From an uncultured Kiritimatiellota bacterium (GTDB lineage: Bacteria > Verrucomicrobiota > Kiritimatiellia > RFP12 > UBA1067), in contig CAKTYZ010000010.1 of NCBI GenBank assembly GCA_934635225.1, positions 52,406 to 116,405 on the forward strand: a DNA stretch of 64,000 nt. The letters are read 5' to 3'. Positions within the stretch are counted from its first letter, which is position 1. Each line of letters opens with the position of its first letter. Below the pieces are notes generated by a model. It had not been told where the DNA came from, did not search any database, and saw nothing but the letters and a program-made list of their open reading frames with translations. Below, one piece after another: positions 34,737 through 41,009 of the stretch. A program made the position numbers and the translations under genes.

Positions 34737-34920
34737 GTGAAGAAGGTTTGGAAGGCTTGTGAGGTTCGGACGGATTCGCCGAAGGCCGTCGTCAGCGCGG
34801 CGGCGGTGTACCTGCGGCGAGACTTCGTGCCGACGGTCGCGCAGGTCATCGCGACGTACTTGGAATCGTCCACGGATGGACACGGATTTACACGGATTCC
34901 CGTCCGTGGAGAGTCGTAGG
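34737..34920 (-). repeat. 184-bp near-identical Rhs core repeat, copy 1
   Basis: This segment and 40475-40658 are the same 184 bp with one difference that I can see (T/C within the ACGGATTT part). It covers the Rhs core from FTGKP back to YDSPRTG and includes a 40-bp palindrome-ended element (34870-34909). Confidence 0.85.
34870..34909. repeat. 40-bp palindrome-ended element, copy in cassette A
   Basis: Ends CCACGGATGG and CCGTCCGTGG are inverted copies with one mismatch, and the interior has ACACGGATTTACACGG. The element is translated in frame as part of SPRTGIRVNPCPSVDDSK. Similar copies are at 36380-36419 and 40608-40647. Cassette D lacks it. Confidence 0.7.
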
Positions 34921-35090
34921 CATAGCGCTCGACCTCCTCCCCGCCCTCCCGCACGGAAAGCAGCCGGCCCCGCGCGTCGTACCCGCACTCCTGCCGCACC
35001 CCGTTCGCCGTACGGGCCGGGTTAGTGAAGCCACCCTCCTGCCGCCCCAACTCTCTGCATGTGAACTTCATAAATGACATCTTTCCATTT

Positions 35091-35351
35091 TCATTCCAAC
35101 ATCTTGACTATACGCCTGTTGAAATTCGACAGGATTTCTTCTAGGGCTTGGCATTCCCTCTTTCCTGTCAGCCGAAATTGTTCTTTCAGCTCGTCGCTCA
35201 AGTTTAAAACTTCAATGCGAAGTCGCATCGCGTATTCTGTCTTCTTTTGTCTGCCAATAGCGTCTCGCCATGCCCAGACACCAAACCCTATCAAGAACAA
35301 AATCAAAAGAGAGAACGAGACAAACACCATTCGTTTTATTTGTTTTCTCAT
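35091..35351 (-). CDS. Small single-span membrane protein, candidate immunity gene
   Basis: This is an 86-residue protein with one N-terminal membrane helix (MVFVSFSLLILFLIGFGVWAW) and a charged helical tail (MRLRIEVLNLSDELKEQF...). No family is recognised. It follows the 107-residue gene of cassette B by 20 bp and ends 11 bp before cassette A begins. Like the 98-residue protein at 33693-33989, it would be anchored in the inner membrane with its domain on the periplasmic side, suitable for meeting an incoming toxin there. That role is inferred from position only. Confidence 0.5.
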   Translation of the reverse strand: MRKQIKRMVFVSFSLLILFLIGFGVWAWRDAIGRQKKTEYAMRLRIEVLNLSDELKEQFRLTGKRECQALEEILSNFNRRIVKMLE

Positions 35352-35371
35352 TGCAACACACCTTTACTCAA

Positions 35372-35695
35372 TCAGGAAACTCCAGCGTGCAAAAGCCCAT
35401 TACGCCACTTCTCCAGCTCTTCGAACATTTTTTCCGTATTGTGAAGAAAATATATATCTATGAAAGTTGGCAGACTGTTGTCGTTATGCCTTATTCTTAT
35501 GAATCGACATATCAGTGAATGTTTTATTTCAAAAGATACAATGTGCTCGCGTGACAGTAATATTTCCCGAAACGGTCTACACTTCAAAATCAATTCCGAA
35601 CTCCTGATGCCAAGTGCACCAAATGGGTACGAACAATATGCCGAGTCTAATAAGGAGTTTCCGACCCTAATTGCAATCTTATACCAGTTATTCAT
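35372..35695 (-). CDS. 107-residue protein, candidate immunity gene of Rhs tip B
   Basis: The product (MNNWYKIAIRVGNSLLDSAY, then SYPFGALGIRSSELILK, later FIRIRHNDNSLPTFIDIYFL) has alternating beta strands and a C-terminal helix (MFEELEKWRNGLL). This suggests a small PH-like or strand-rich soluble fold. Its ATG overlaps the stop of cassette B in the sequence TATGAATAA, so translation is coupled to the tip gene. This arrangement and size fit an immunity protein. The longer upstream start would run inside cassette B in another frame and is rejected. Confidence 0.55.
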   Translation of the reverse strand: MNNWYKIAIRVGNSLLDSAYCSYPFGALGIRSSELILKCRPFREILLSREHIVSFEIKHSLICRFIRIRHNDNSLPTFIDIYFLHNTEKMFEELEKWRNGLLHAGVS

Positions 35696-36554
35696 AGACC
35701 TTGAAAAATCCTGTGTAGTTATAGATGGCATGGCCTTCCATCGGTGTGCCGCCGCCAACACCAACGCTAGAATCAAATCCCCAATATCCTGTCTCACCAA
35801 TATTAAGAGGAATCACCGTCTCAAATCCAAAGACAACAACTTCTCCGCCTGAAACACCAACAGAAATAGCCTGACCTGCTAATTCAGCAACATTCCTACT
35901 ATTTGAAATCTGAACCACTATACCTGCAGATCCTCCTGCTCCGACTTCTGAACCTACTCCACCATTATAGTAGAACCCACAAGTAAAACCATCTCTCCAT
36001 GAGAAACCCAATGCTATGCCCAATGAAATAGTTCCCCCGGTCGATGCACCAGCAAAACCATAAATACCAAGTTGAACGGTCCACAATGAATAAGTATCAA
36101 AAGCCATGGTAGGTGAGTTTCTGCAATAAGAAAATTGATTAAATCCATCGCAGTAATCAGTTTGGTCGGCGGTCTGCCACTTGGCGAGGTCGGGGCGGTA
36201 GTTCCGGTAGAGGAACACGCGGCCGAGTCCCTCGACCTGCGGCTTGCCCGTGAAGAACGTCTGCTGGCCCTGCGGCGCCAGGGCTGCAACGCCGAAGGCC
36301 GTCAGCGCGGCGGCGGTGTACCTGCGGCGAGACTTCGTGCCGTCGAACGCGCAGGTCATCGTGACGCACTTGGAATCGTCCACGGATGGACGCGGATTTC
36401 CACGGATTTCCGTCCGTGGAGGGTCATGCGGCAGCAGTGCATAGGCGAACGCCGCCGCGTGGTTCGGGTTGTGGAAGCCGAAGGAGAGACGGCCCAAATG
36501 GAGAAAATGCACCATTTCTCTTTTATTCATCTGTATGTTAATCGCCATCTTCAT
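35688..36554 (-). CDS. Orphan Rhs tip cassette B with glycine-rich C-terminal domain
   Basis: This 288-residue ORF is chimeric. Residues about 19-42 (GRLSFGFHNPNHAAAFAYALLP) copy the start of the O-antigen ligase-like protein at 32329-33564. A palindrome-ended 40-bp element follows, then the Rhs core (TFFTGKPQVEGLG, FLYRNYRPDLAKWQTAD). The last 145 residues are unique: hydrophobic and Gly-rich strands (GASTGGTISLGIALGFSW, GGVGSEVGAGGSAGIVV, GYWGFDSSVGVGGG), suggesting a beta-barrel or pore-like domain. The core boundary is degenerate (TDYCDGFNQFSYCRN instead of LGYPDGWNQLAYC). It ends FFKVYE, overlapping the next gene by 8 bp. There is no signal or delivery domain, so it is a silent donor cassette or remnant rather than a complete toxin. 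Confidence 0.6.
   Translation of the reverse strand: MKMAINIQMNKREMVHFLHLGRLSFGFHNPNHAAAFAYALLPHDPPRTEIRGNPRPSVDDSKCVTMTCAFDGTKSRRRYTAAALTAFGVAALAPQGQQTFFTGKPQVEGLGRVFLYRNYRPDLAKWQTADQTDYCDGFNQFSYCRNSPTMAFDTYSLWTVQLGIYGFAGASTGGTISLGIALGFSWRDGFTCGFYYNGGVGSEVGAGGSAGIVVQISNSRNVAELAGQAISVGVSGGEVVVFGFETVIPLNIGETGYWGFDSSVGVGGGTPMEGHAIYNYTGFFKVYE
36380..36419. repeat. 40-bp palindrome-ended element, copy in cassette B
   Basis: CCACGGATGG (36380-36389) and CCGTCCGTGG (36410-36419) flank an ACGCGGATTTCCACGG interior. It sits exactly at the junction between the ligase-derived segment and the Rhs core. Confidence 0.7.
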
Positions 36555-37380
36555 AATTCCGGGAGACTATTTCCTTCAATTCTGATAATCGCTCTGATGA
36601 CAGCGTAAGCACCTTCTCCCACCCGTCTCTTCCACAGTAGACAACAAAGTCTCGCCTTTGATCAAAGCAGGCATGGACATAGATGAAATCTTCCTGTCCA
36701 AAGCGATGCGACATGCGTTCTCTCATACCGTCAATGTCAAAATTCACGGCATAAAGCGGGATCGCCTGATCTGGCTTGTCTGGACTTGTGCGAGAAATGA
36801 CCAGCAGCGCCAAGCCATCCTTCGTCAGGAAAAGGGCTCGGTTGAGCCAGAACACGCTTTCCGCCCACTCCATGCCGCTTTGGGGCTTGGAGAGTTTCGC
36901 CGTATAGTCATTGCCGGTAATAAGGTCTGAATCGGTCAGTGCCAAGTGATAAACGCCTTCTTCCCGTGTCAAGAACTCACTTGGAATGGGGATCCCGAGC
37001 TTCGTCAAGTCAATCTCATCAGCCATGTCCTTAAGGCTGCACTTAAAGGGGGAACGACTTGACAGCATGGTGGATTCCGCGTACACGACTTTGTTCGTAT
37101 ACCACCGCTCACGGACAAAAACATGTCGGCGCACAGCGACGTCCAGTTCATATTGTCCACTTTGCAGGGATGACAGCGACACGATTGGGCACTCGTAGAC
37201 GAAGCTGTCCAGCCCAATGTCGACACTGCGGCTTCGCAGATTGCCAACGTCCCATAGCAGCCCCGAAATGGTACTTCTCCCATCCTTGACATACGACAAA
37301 GGAATGTCGGCAGAACCGTTCGCACCAAAAACTGACATTCCTCCTATGAGAATGCAGACAACAAGAGAAACACCTCGCAT
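36538..37380 (-). CDS. Secreted protein of unknown function in the Rhs tip region
   Basis: This is a 280-residue exported protein. The ATG at 37380 is chosen because of a near-perfect GGAGGTGA site 6 nt upstream and a signal peptide (MRGVSLVVCILIGGMSVFGA). The mature part (ADIPLSYVKDGRSTISGLLW, AVRRHVFVRERWYTNKVVYAE, FLTREEGVYHLALTDSDL) looks like a mixed alpha/beta or beta-sandwich protein and matches no family I know. It lies between a YD-repeat remnant (37381-37482) and cassette B, overlapping the latter's start by 17 bp. It may be the immunity or accessory gene of a lost Rhs tip. Confidence 0.5.
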   Translation of the reverse strand: MRGVSLVVCILIGGMSVFGANGSADIPLSYVKDGRSTISGLLWDVGNLRSRSVDIGLDSFVYECPIVSLSSLQSGQYELDVAVRRHVFVRERWYTNKVVYAESTMLSSRSPFKCSLKDMADEIDLTKLGIPIPSEFLTREEGVYHLALTDSDLITGNDYTAKLSKPQSGMEWAESVFWLNRALFLTKDGLALLVISRTSPDKPDQAIPLYAVNFDIDGMRERMSHRFGQEDFIYVHACFDQRRDFVVYCGRDGWEKVLTLSSERLSELKEIVSRNYEDGD

Positions 37381-37482
37381 ATTCACCTCCATTTCATTCC
37401 ATTTTCCTGTGAGAGCAATGTAATTCCCGGCCCTGTCGTAGGCGTAATGCTCGCCATCGATGCCGACATCCTTCACTGCCAT
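37381..37482 (-). pseudogene. Rhs YD-repeat remnant
   Basis: Upstream of and in frame with the secreted-protein gene, about 33 codons encode VGIDGEHYAYDRAGNYIALTG, the canonical Rhs/YD repeat (YxYDxxGN). No core end or tip follows. It is the trace of a further Rhs cassette whose tip has been lost. Confidence 0.6.
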
Positions 37483-38420
37483 TATTCAATTATAATCTTG
37501 CCTCTGGCTACGCGCACATTCTTTTGTCCAGTTTTCTCTCCGTATCGAAAAATTGTTGCACGCCTTTTAGAATAGTCTGACGACAGAAATACGACTTTCT
37601 GATCCATAATCTGCGGATAAAAGAAACTGTTCTCTGAAAGAGATTTGAGACGCCCCAAACGTTTGTTTATAAAAACAAGACGCCATCCCTTATCGTTACC
37701 GAATATGTGCAGATTTCCGCTCTCTACAAATATCTTCAAAGCATTATCTTTAATCTCATGGACCTTCCAGCCATCATTTTCGTAGGAGTACTTCATATAG
37801 CAAGACACTAGTAATAAGTTCCTAAAAATCTTTAACCGAGAAGGCCAGTTATCACTACTTACAATCCAATCGCAACCAGACAAATCAACCATAAACAATT
37901 CATCTGGCAAGGCACGGGATATAAAATTTGATTTGTCGCTCGATGAGCATTGAAGACCTTCGACGACACGAGCAACCGAATATAAGAGCCTCATTAGATT
38001 CCGCTCATAACAATACAACGAGAATCTTTCTTTGCTCGAAACAACAGAATGCTTTTGACTTAGTAATGAATCCTTGACCTTGTCCACAGTATCAAGGCAT
38101 GCAACCTTACCTCCTCCAACAACGCTCTTTTCGAATTCGCATAAAAGAGAGAAGTATTCAATAGATTTATTTTCCTGCCCATGCTCTGACAAGAAATATC
38201 TCCTGACATCGTTCTCAACAAAAGCATTCGAGGCTGTCGCTACATCGTTATCCGAATATAAACTTCCACAATAATCGAATGCCGTTGCCTCGCATAAGAA
38301 CCTTCTGTAGCGTGTAAGTTTCTTATCTGTCTCTTGTTTCTTATCTGCCTCTTCTTGATTATTTCTACTGCACGAGCTAACGACTGCACAGAGAATGACG
38401 AGTAGTATTCGTTTGTTCAT
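37482..38420 (-). CDS. Lipoprotein, candidate immunity gene of Rhs tip D
   Basis: This is a 312-residue lipoprotein: MNKRILLVILCAVVSSC with Cys17 as lipidation site. The gene is AT-rich compared with its surroundings. GGAGGAG lies upstream of the ATG, and it starts 2 bp after the stop of cassette D. Segments LLYSVARVVEGLQ, IFRNLLLVSCYMKYSYENDGW and SSDYSKRRATIFRYG align by eye with LEYSLARMVNG, LFRSLLIVGAGINVYWKNRGK and ASTYSQKRKELFERG of the protein at 39195-40103. The two therefore look like diverged members of one family, each behind a different Rhs tip. Outer-surface or periplasmic immunity to the tip is the simplest role; this is inferred from position and paralogy. Confidence 0.6.
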   Translation of the reverse strand: MNKRILLVILCAVVSSCSRNNQEEADKKQETDKKLTRYRRFLCEATAFDYCGSLYSDNDVATASNAFVENDVRRYFLSEHGQENKSIEYFSLLCEFEKSVVGGGKVACLDTVDKVKDSLLSQKHSVVSSKERFSLYCYERNLMRLLYSVARVVEGLQCSSSDKSNFISRALPDELFMVDLSGCDWIVSSDNWPSRLKIFRNLLLVSCYMKYSYENDGWKVHEIKDNALKIFVESGNLHIFGNDKGWRLVFINKRLGRLKSLSENSFFYPQIMDQKVVFLSSDYSKRRATIFRYGEKTGQKNVRVARGKIIIE

Positions 38421-38422
38421 CG

Positions 38423-39166
38423 CTACTCCTCCACCCATTTCCAGTATTTATATGAGATCTTCCATAGCACACTCATTTTTCGAAATTCTATTGCACCAGG
38501 TGGCGTTATAGCAGAGTAATCGACATAAAACACTTCTTTCTCAACATACGCCCACCTATATCCCAACGGCGCCATAATCCGTGCTATTGCCGCGTAGCAT
38601 TCATCATCAGATGGCGTAATTGGATCGAAACCAATTTCCGCTCGAGCAGCTGAAATGTACGAGTTTATTAACTTATCCAAATTCGGATGTTCGTTCTTGT
38701 ATAACCTATAACCTTCCTTTATAAGTTTAATAAGTGCTGAAAACAAACTCTTAGGAATGCCCGTATTCAACGAAGCCCCTTCTTCAAAAATCACAACCAA
38801 ATCTTCACACCCCTTTTGAATCCAACAAGATGATTGGCATTCAACCCAATATGCTCCAAATTCATCACATCCACTAAATGGAGAATTGCGCCCATACGCC
38901 AACTGATTCCAACCGTCAGGATACCCCAACGGGTCGGAGGTCTGCCACTTGGCGAGGTCGGAACGGTAGTTGCGGTAAAGGAACGCGTAGCCGAGCCCCT
39001 CGACCTGCGGCTTCCCTGTGAAGAAGGTTTGGAGGGGTTCGTCGAAGGCCGTCAACGCGGCGGCGGTGTATCTGCGGCGAGACTTCGTGCCGTCGAACGC
39101 GCAGGCGAACGCCGCCGCGTGGTTCGGGTTGTGAGATCCGAAAGATAGACGGTCGGCATTCACCAT
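38423..39166 (-). CDS. Orphan Rhs tip cassette D
   Basis: The ORF starts (ATG at 39166) with MVNADRLSFGSHNPNHAAAF, a copy of the ligase-like N-terminus. Within FACAFDGTKSRRRYTAAALTAF it passes straight into the Rhs core (TFFTGKPQVEGLGYAFLYRNY, SDPLGYPDGWNQLAYGRN). The last about 150 residues form a unique tip (FGAYWVECQSSCWIQKGC, KSLFSALIKLIKEGYRLYKNE, PLGYRWAYVEKEVFYVDY) with several Cys and amphipathic helices. No toxin family is recognised. It lacks the 40-bp palindrome element present in A, B and E. No ribosome site is obvious, and no transport domain is present. The candidate immunity lipoprotein follows after 2 bp. Confidence 0.6.
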   Translation of the reverse strand: MVNADRLSFGSHNPNHAAAFACAFDGTKSRRRYTAAALTAFDEPLQTFFTGKPQVEGLGYAFLYRNYRSDLAKWQTSDPLGYPDGWNQLAYGRNSPFSGCDEFGAYWVECQSSCWIQKGCEDLVVIFEEGASLNTGIPKSLFSALIKLIKEGYRLYKNEHPNLDKLINSYISAARAEIGFDPITPSDDECYAAIARIMAPLGYRWAYVEKEVFYVDYSAITPPGAIEFRKMSVLWKISYKYWKWVEE

Positions 39167-39194
39167 AGCAACAGTCTTGGTCTTGATTTCAACT

Positions 39195-40103
39195 TCATTT
39201 ACAGGAAAGGCTTTCTTCGCGATGACCACGATGAATTACGCCATTCTTAAGATAACTACTACAACGAATATCTGAACTTTCCACATACCCCCTCTCGAAA
39301 AGCTCTTTTCTCTTCTGCGAATACGTTGAGGCGAACCAAATCTCTGAACATTTAAGCCCTGCAACATAATCCAATGCGGGCATGAAATCCCGCATCGGCT
39401 CGTCTTCACGGCTCTCCCCACCTACGCGAAGTTTCCAAAAACCGACGTCTTGCGTATATCTGATGCGAGCATCTTCAAAACGAAAATCTGATTCATTCAA
39501 GCCAGAATCTTTGTCCTTAACCAAGTCTTGGAGTGTCGTCGGCAATTTCCCTCGATTCTTCCAATACACATTTATGCCAGCTCCCACAATCAGCAAACTT
39601 CTGAACAAGTCTTGTCGAAGGATGTGCACATTTCCTGCGAACAAAGGGTTTGCCGTGCGAGGCAACCATCTCTTGATGTCTTGCGGCGTCACGAGAATAC
39701 CATTGACAGAACTGCCGTTGACCATGCGAGCTAAAGAGTACTCAAGCCGAAGGCGGTTTCTTACGTATGGCGAACTCCCCAGTTCGTGGGCATTCTCCTC
39801 TAGAAAAGCGACAAACTGCGCAGACAGGGAAATCCATCGCCTGAATTCGTCACGGTTTCCGTTTCTGGATGCAGACTCCGCTCCAGTCAAAACCTGCTTC
39901 AACCAATCATTATTTATGCTGACAAACTGAGCAGTAAAGTCTATGTTTCTCCGTTCATAGCCGCACTCGTCCGCAGGGTCTCTCCTAAAAGGATCTTGAT
40001 CTGAGCCACACAAGTCAAACCGATCCTCTGCCACAAGGCAGGCAGAAACTGGATTTAAGGTCAAACACCCAATTAGCAGAATTGAAAGCAGTCGGTTATT
40101 CAT
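39195..40103 (-). CDS. Secreted protein or lipoprotein, candidate immunity gene of Rhs tip E
   Basis: This is a 302-residue exported protein: MNNRLLSILLIGCLTLNPVSAC, with Cys22 as a possible lipidation site. The ATG overlaps the stop of cassette E in TTATGAATAA, the same junction as between cassette B and its follower. The mature protein is helical in its first half (WLKQVLTGAESASRNGNRDEFRRW). It shares spaced motifs with the lipoprotein at 37482-38420 (YSLARMVNG, RQDLFRSLLIVG, YSQKRKELFERG). It ends in HRGHREESLSCK, which derives from repeat-like DNA shared with the 5' flank of cassette D. No known family. Confidence 0.6.
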   Translation of the reverse strand: MNNRLLSILLIGCLTLNPVSACLVAEDRFDLCGSDQDPFRRDPADECGYERRNIDFTAQFVSINNDWLKQVLTGAESASRNGNRDEFRRWISLSAQFVAFLEENAHELGSSPYVRNRLRLEYSLARMVNGSSVNGILVTPQDIKRWLPRTANPLFAGNVHILRQDLFRSLLIVGAGINVYWKNRGKLPTTLQDLVKDKDSGLNESDFRFEDARIRYTQDVGFWKLRVGGESREDEPMRDFMPALDYVAGLKCSEIWFASTYSQKRKELFERGYVESSDIRCSSYLKNGVIHRGHREESLSCK

Positions 40104-40857
40104 AAACAACTTTCCATTTAAACGTGCATCCAGAAACAAATCTTACCGATCCATTTACCTCAATATCAGGATCTATCTTTTCCAAAATCACAGAATATAT
40201 CTCATGCCCAGAACCAATAACTCGAATTATTTCCGCTTCCGGCGGATATCCGCCCACTCCCGTTGGATCATATTGGCATATCCATTCAGTAAATATATAC
40301 ACTATTTTTGCACCGAACAAATCCACTGCACCCGTCACACCATTCTCGCAATACGCCAGCCGGTTCCGCCCGTCGGGGTAGCCGAGCGGGTCAGCGGTCT
40401 GCCACTTGGCGAGCGACGCGCGGTAGTTGCGATAGAGGAACGCGTAGCCGAGCCTCTCGACCTGCGGCTTCCCTGTGAAGAAGGTTTGGAAGGCTTGTGA
40501 GGTTCGGACGGATTCGCCGAAGGCCGTCGTCAGCGCGGCGGCGGTGTACCTGCGGCGAGACTTCGTGCCGACGGTCGCGCAGGTCATCGCGACGTACTTG
40601 GAATCGTCCACGGATGGACACGGATTTCCACGGATTCCCGTCCGTGGAGAGTCGTAGGCGTAGCGCTCGACGTCGGCGTCGTTTTCCCGCACCGCGACGA
40701 GTTGGCCGCGCGCGTCGTACGCGAACGCCTGTCGGACGACGTTCGCCGTGCGCGCGGCGCACGCGCAGACGAGGGGGCGCGGCGCGGCCGCACGGCGGCG
40801 GGCGGCGGCTTTCTCACGGAATCGGATGTTCTTAAAGCGGACACGCGGCTCTTGCAT
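40096..40857 (-). CDS. Orphan Rhs tip cassette E
   Basis: This 253-residue ORF starts at 40857 (AAGGG upstream), giving a short basic N-terminus. YD-repeat sequence follows (FAYDARGQLVAVRENDADVERYAYDSP), then the in-frame 40-bp element, then the conserved core end (TFFTGKPQVERLGYAFLYRNY, WQTADPLGYPDGRNRLAYCEN). The about 75-residue tip (VDLFGAKIVYIFTEWICQYD, GYPPEAEIIRVIGSGHEIYSVILEKI, SGCTFKWKVVYE) matches no toxin family I recognise. The ending KVVYE resembles FKVYE of cassette B. The DNA of its core (40475-40658) is almost identical to cassette A. No secretion or shell domain is present. Confidence 0.6.
   Translation of the reverse strand: MQEPRVRFKNIRFREKAAARRRAAAPRPLVCACAARTANVVRQAFAYDARGQLVAVRENDADVERYAYDSPRTGIRGNPCPSVDDSKYVAMTCATVGTKSRRRYTAAALTTAFGESVRTSQAFQTFFTGKPQVERLGYAFLYRNYRASLAKWQTADPLGYPDGRNRLAYCENGVTGAVDLFGAKIVYIFTEWICQYDPTGVGGYPPEAEIIRVIGSGHEIYSVILEKIDPDIEVNGSVRFVSGCTFKWKVVYE
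40475..40658 (-). repeat. 184-bp near-identical Rhs core repeat, copy 2
   Basis: Direct repeat of 34737-34920 with a single visible difference, although the flanking tips differ completely. It offers a substrate for homologous recombination between cassettes. It contains the 40-bp palindrome-ended element at 40608-40647. Confidence 0.85.
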
Positions 40858-41009
40858 GGACGGACCCTTACAGCGACAGTGACGACACGGAAACAAACGC
40901 AATGATGCGATTCGGGAAGCACCCGGCAGGGATGCGTCCCGACCAACTATCCTCAGTTTACCAAAAGAAGCCGAATTCTGTCAAACGGGGGTTGGTCATT
41001 CGAACATTC

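Larger units (their letters stand above)
34006..35080 (-). pseudogene. Orphan Rhs tip cassette A, C-terminal domain frameshifted
   Basis: The 5' part encodes YD-repeat Rhs sequence (CGYDARGRLLSVREGGEEVERYAYDSP), then the conserved core end (TFFTGKPQVEGLGYAFLYRNY, LAKWQTADPLGYPDG, WNQLAYCGN), then a unique C-terminal region beginning VVDLFGAMAYDPAGL. The tip changes frame twice: an A8 run (34358-34365 on the plus strand as T8) allows a shift to a frame encoding IRAVVRNVKNGKYDSGGFSIAG, and another shift leads to VGFIGGVYVSYWVEDIL... ending at 34006. Without the shifts the annotated frame stops at 34229. It may be an inactivated toxin tip or carry a base-call error. A ribosome-like GGAAAG favours the ATG at 35071. 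No signal or transport domain is present. Confidence 0.65.

Noticed and set aside
34229..40902. Complete Rhs toxins
   Set aside because: None of the cassettes has the long shell, signal, VgrG/PAAR-like or transport domain. They are called orphan tips or remnants, and toxin activity is not claimed.
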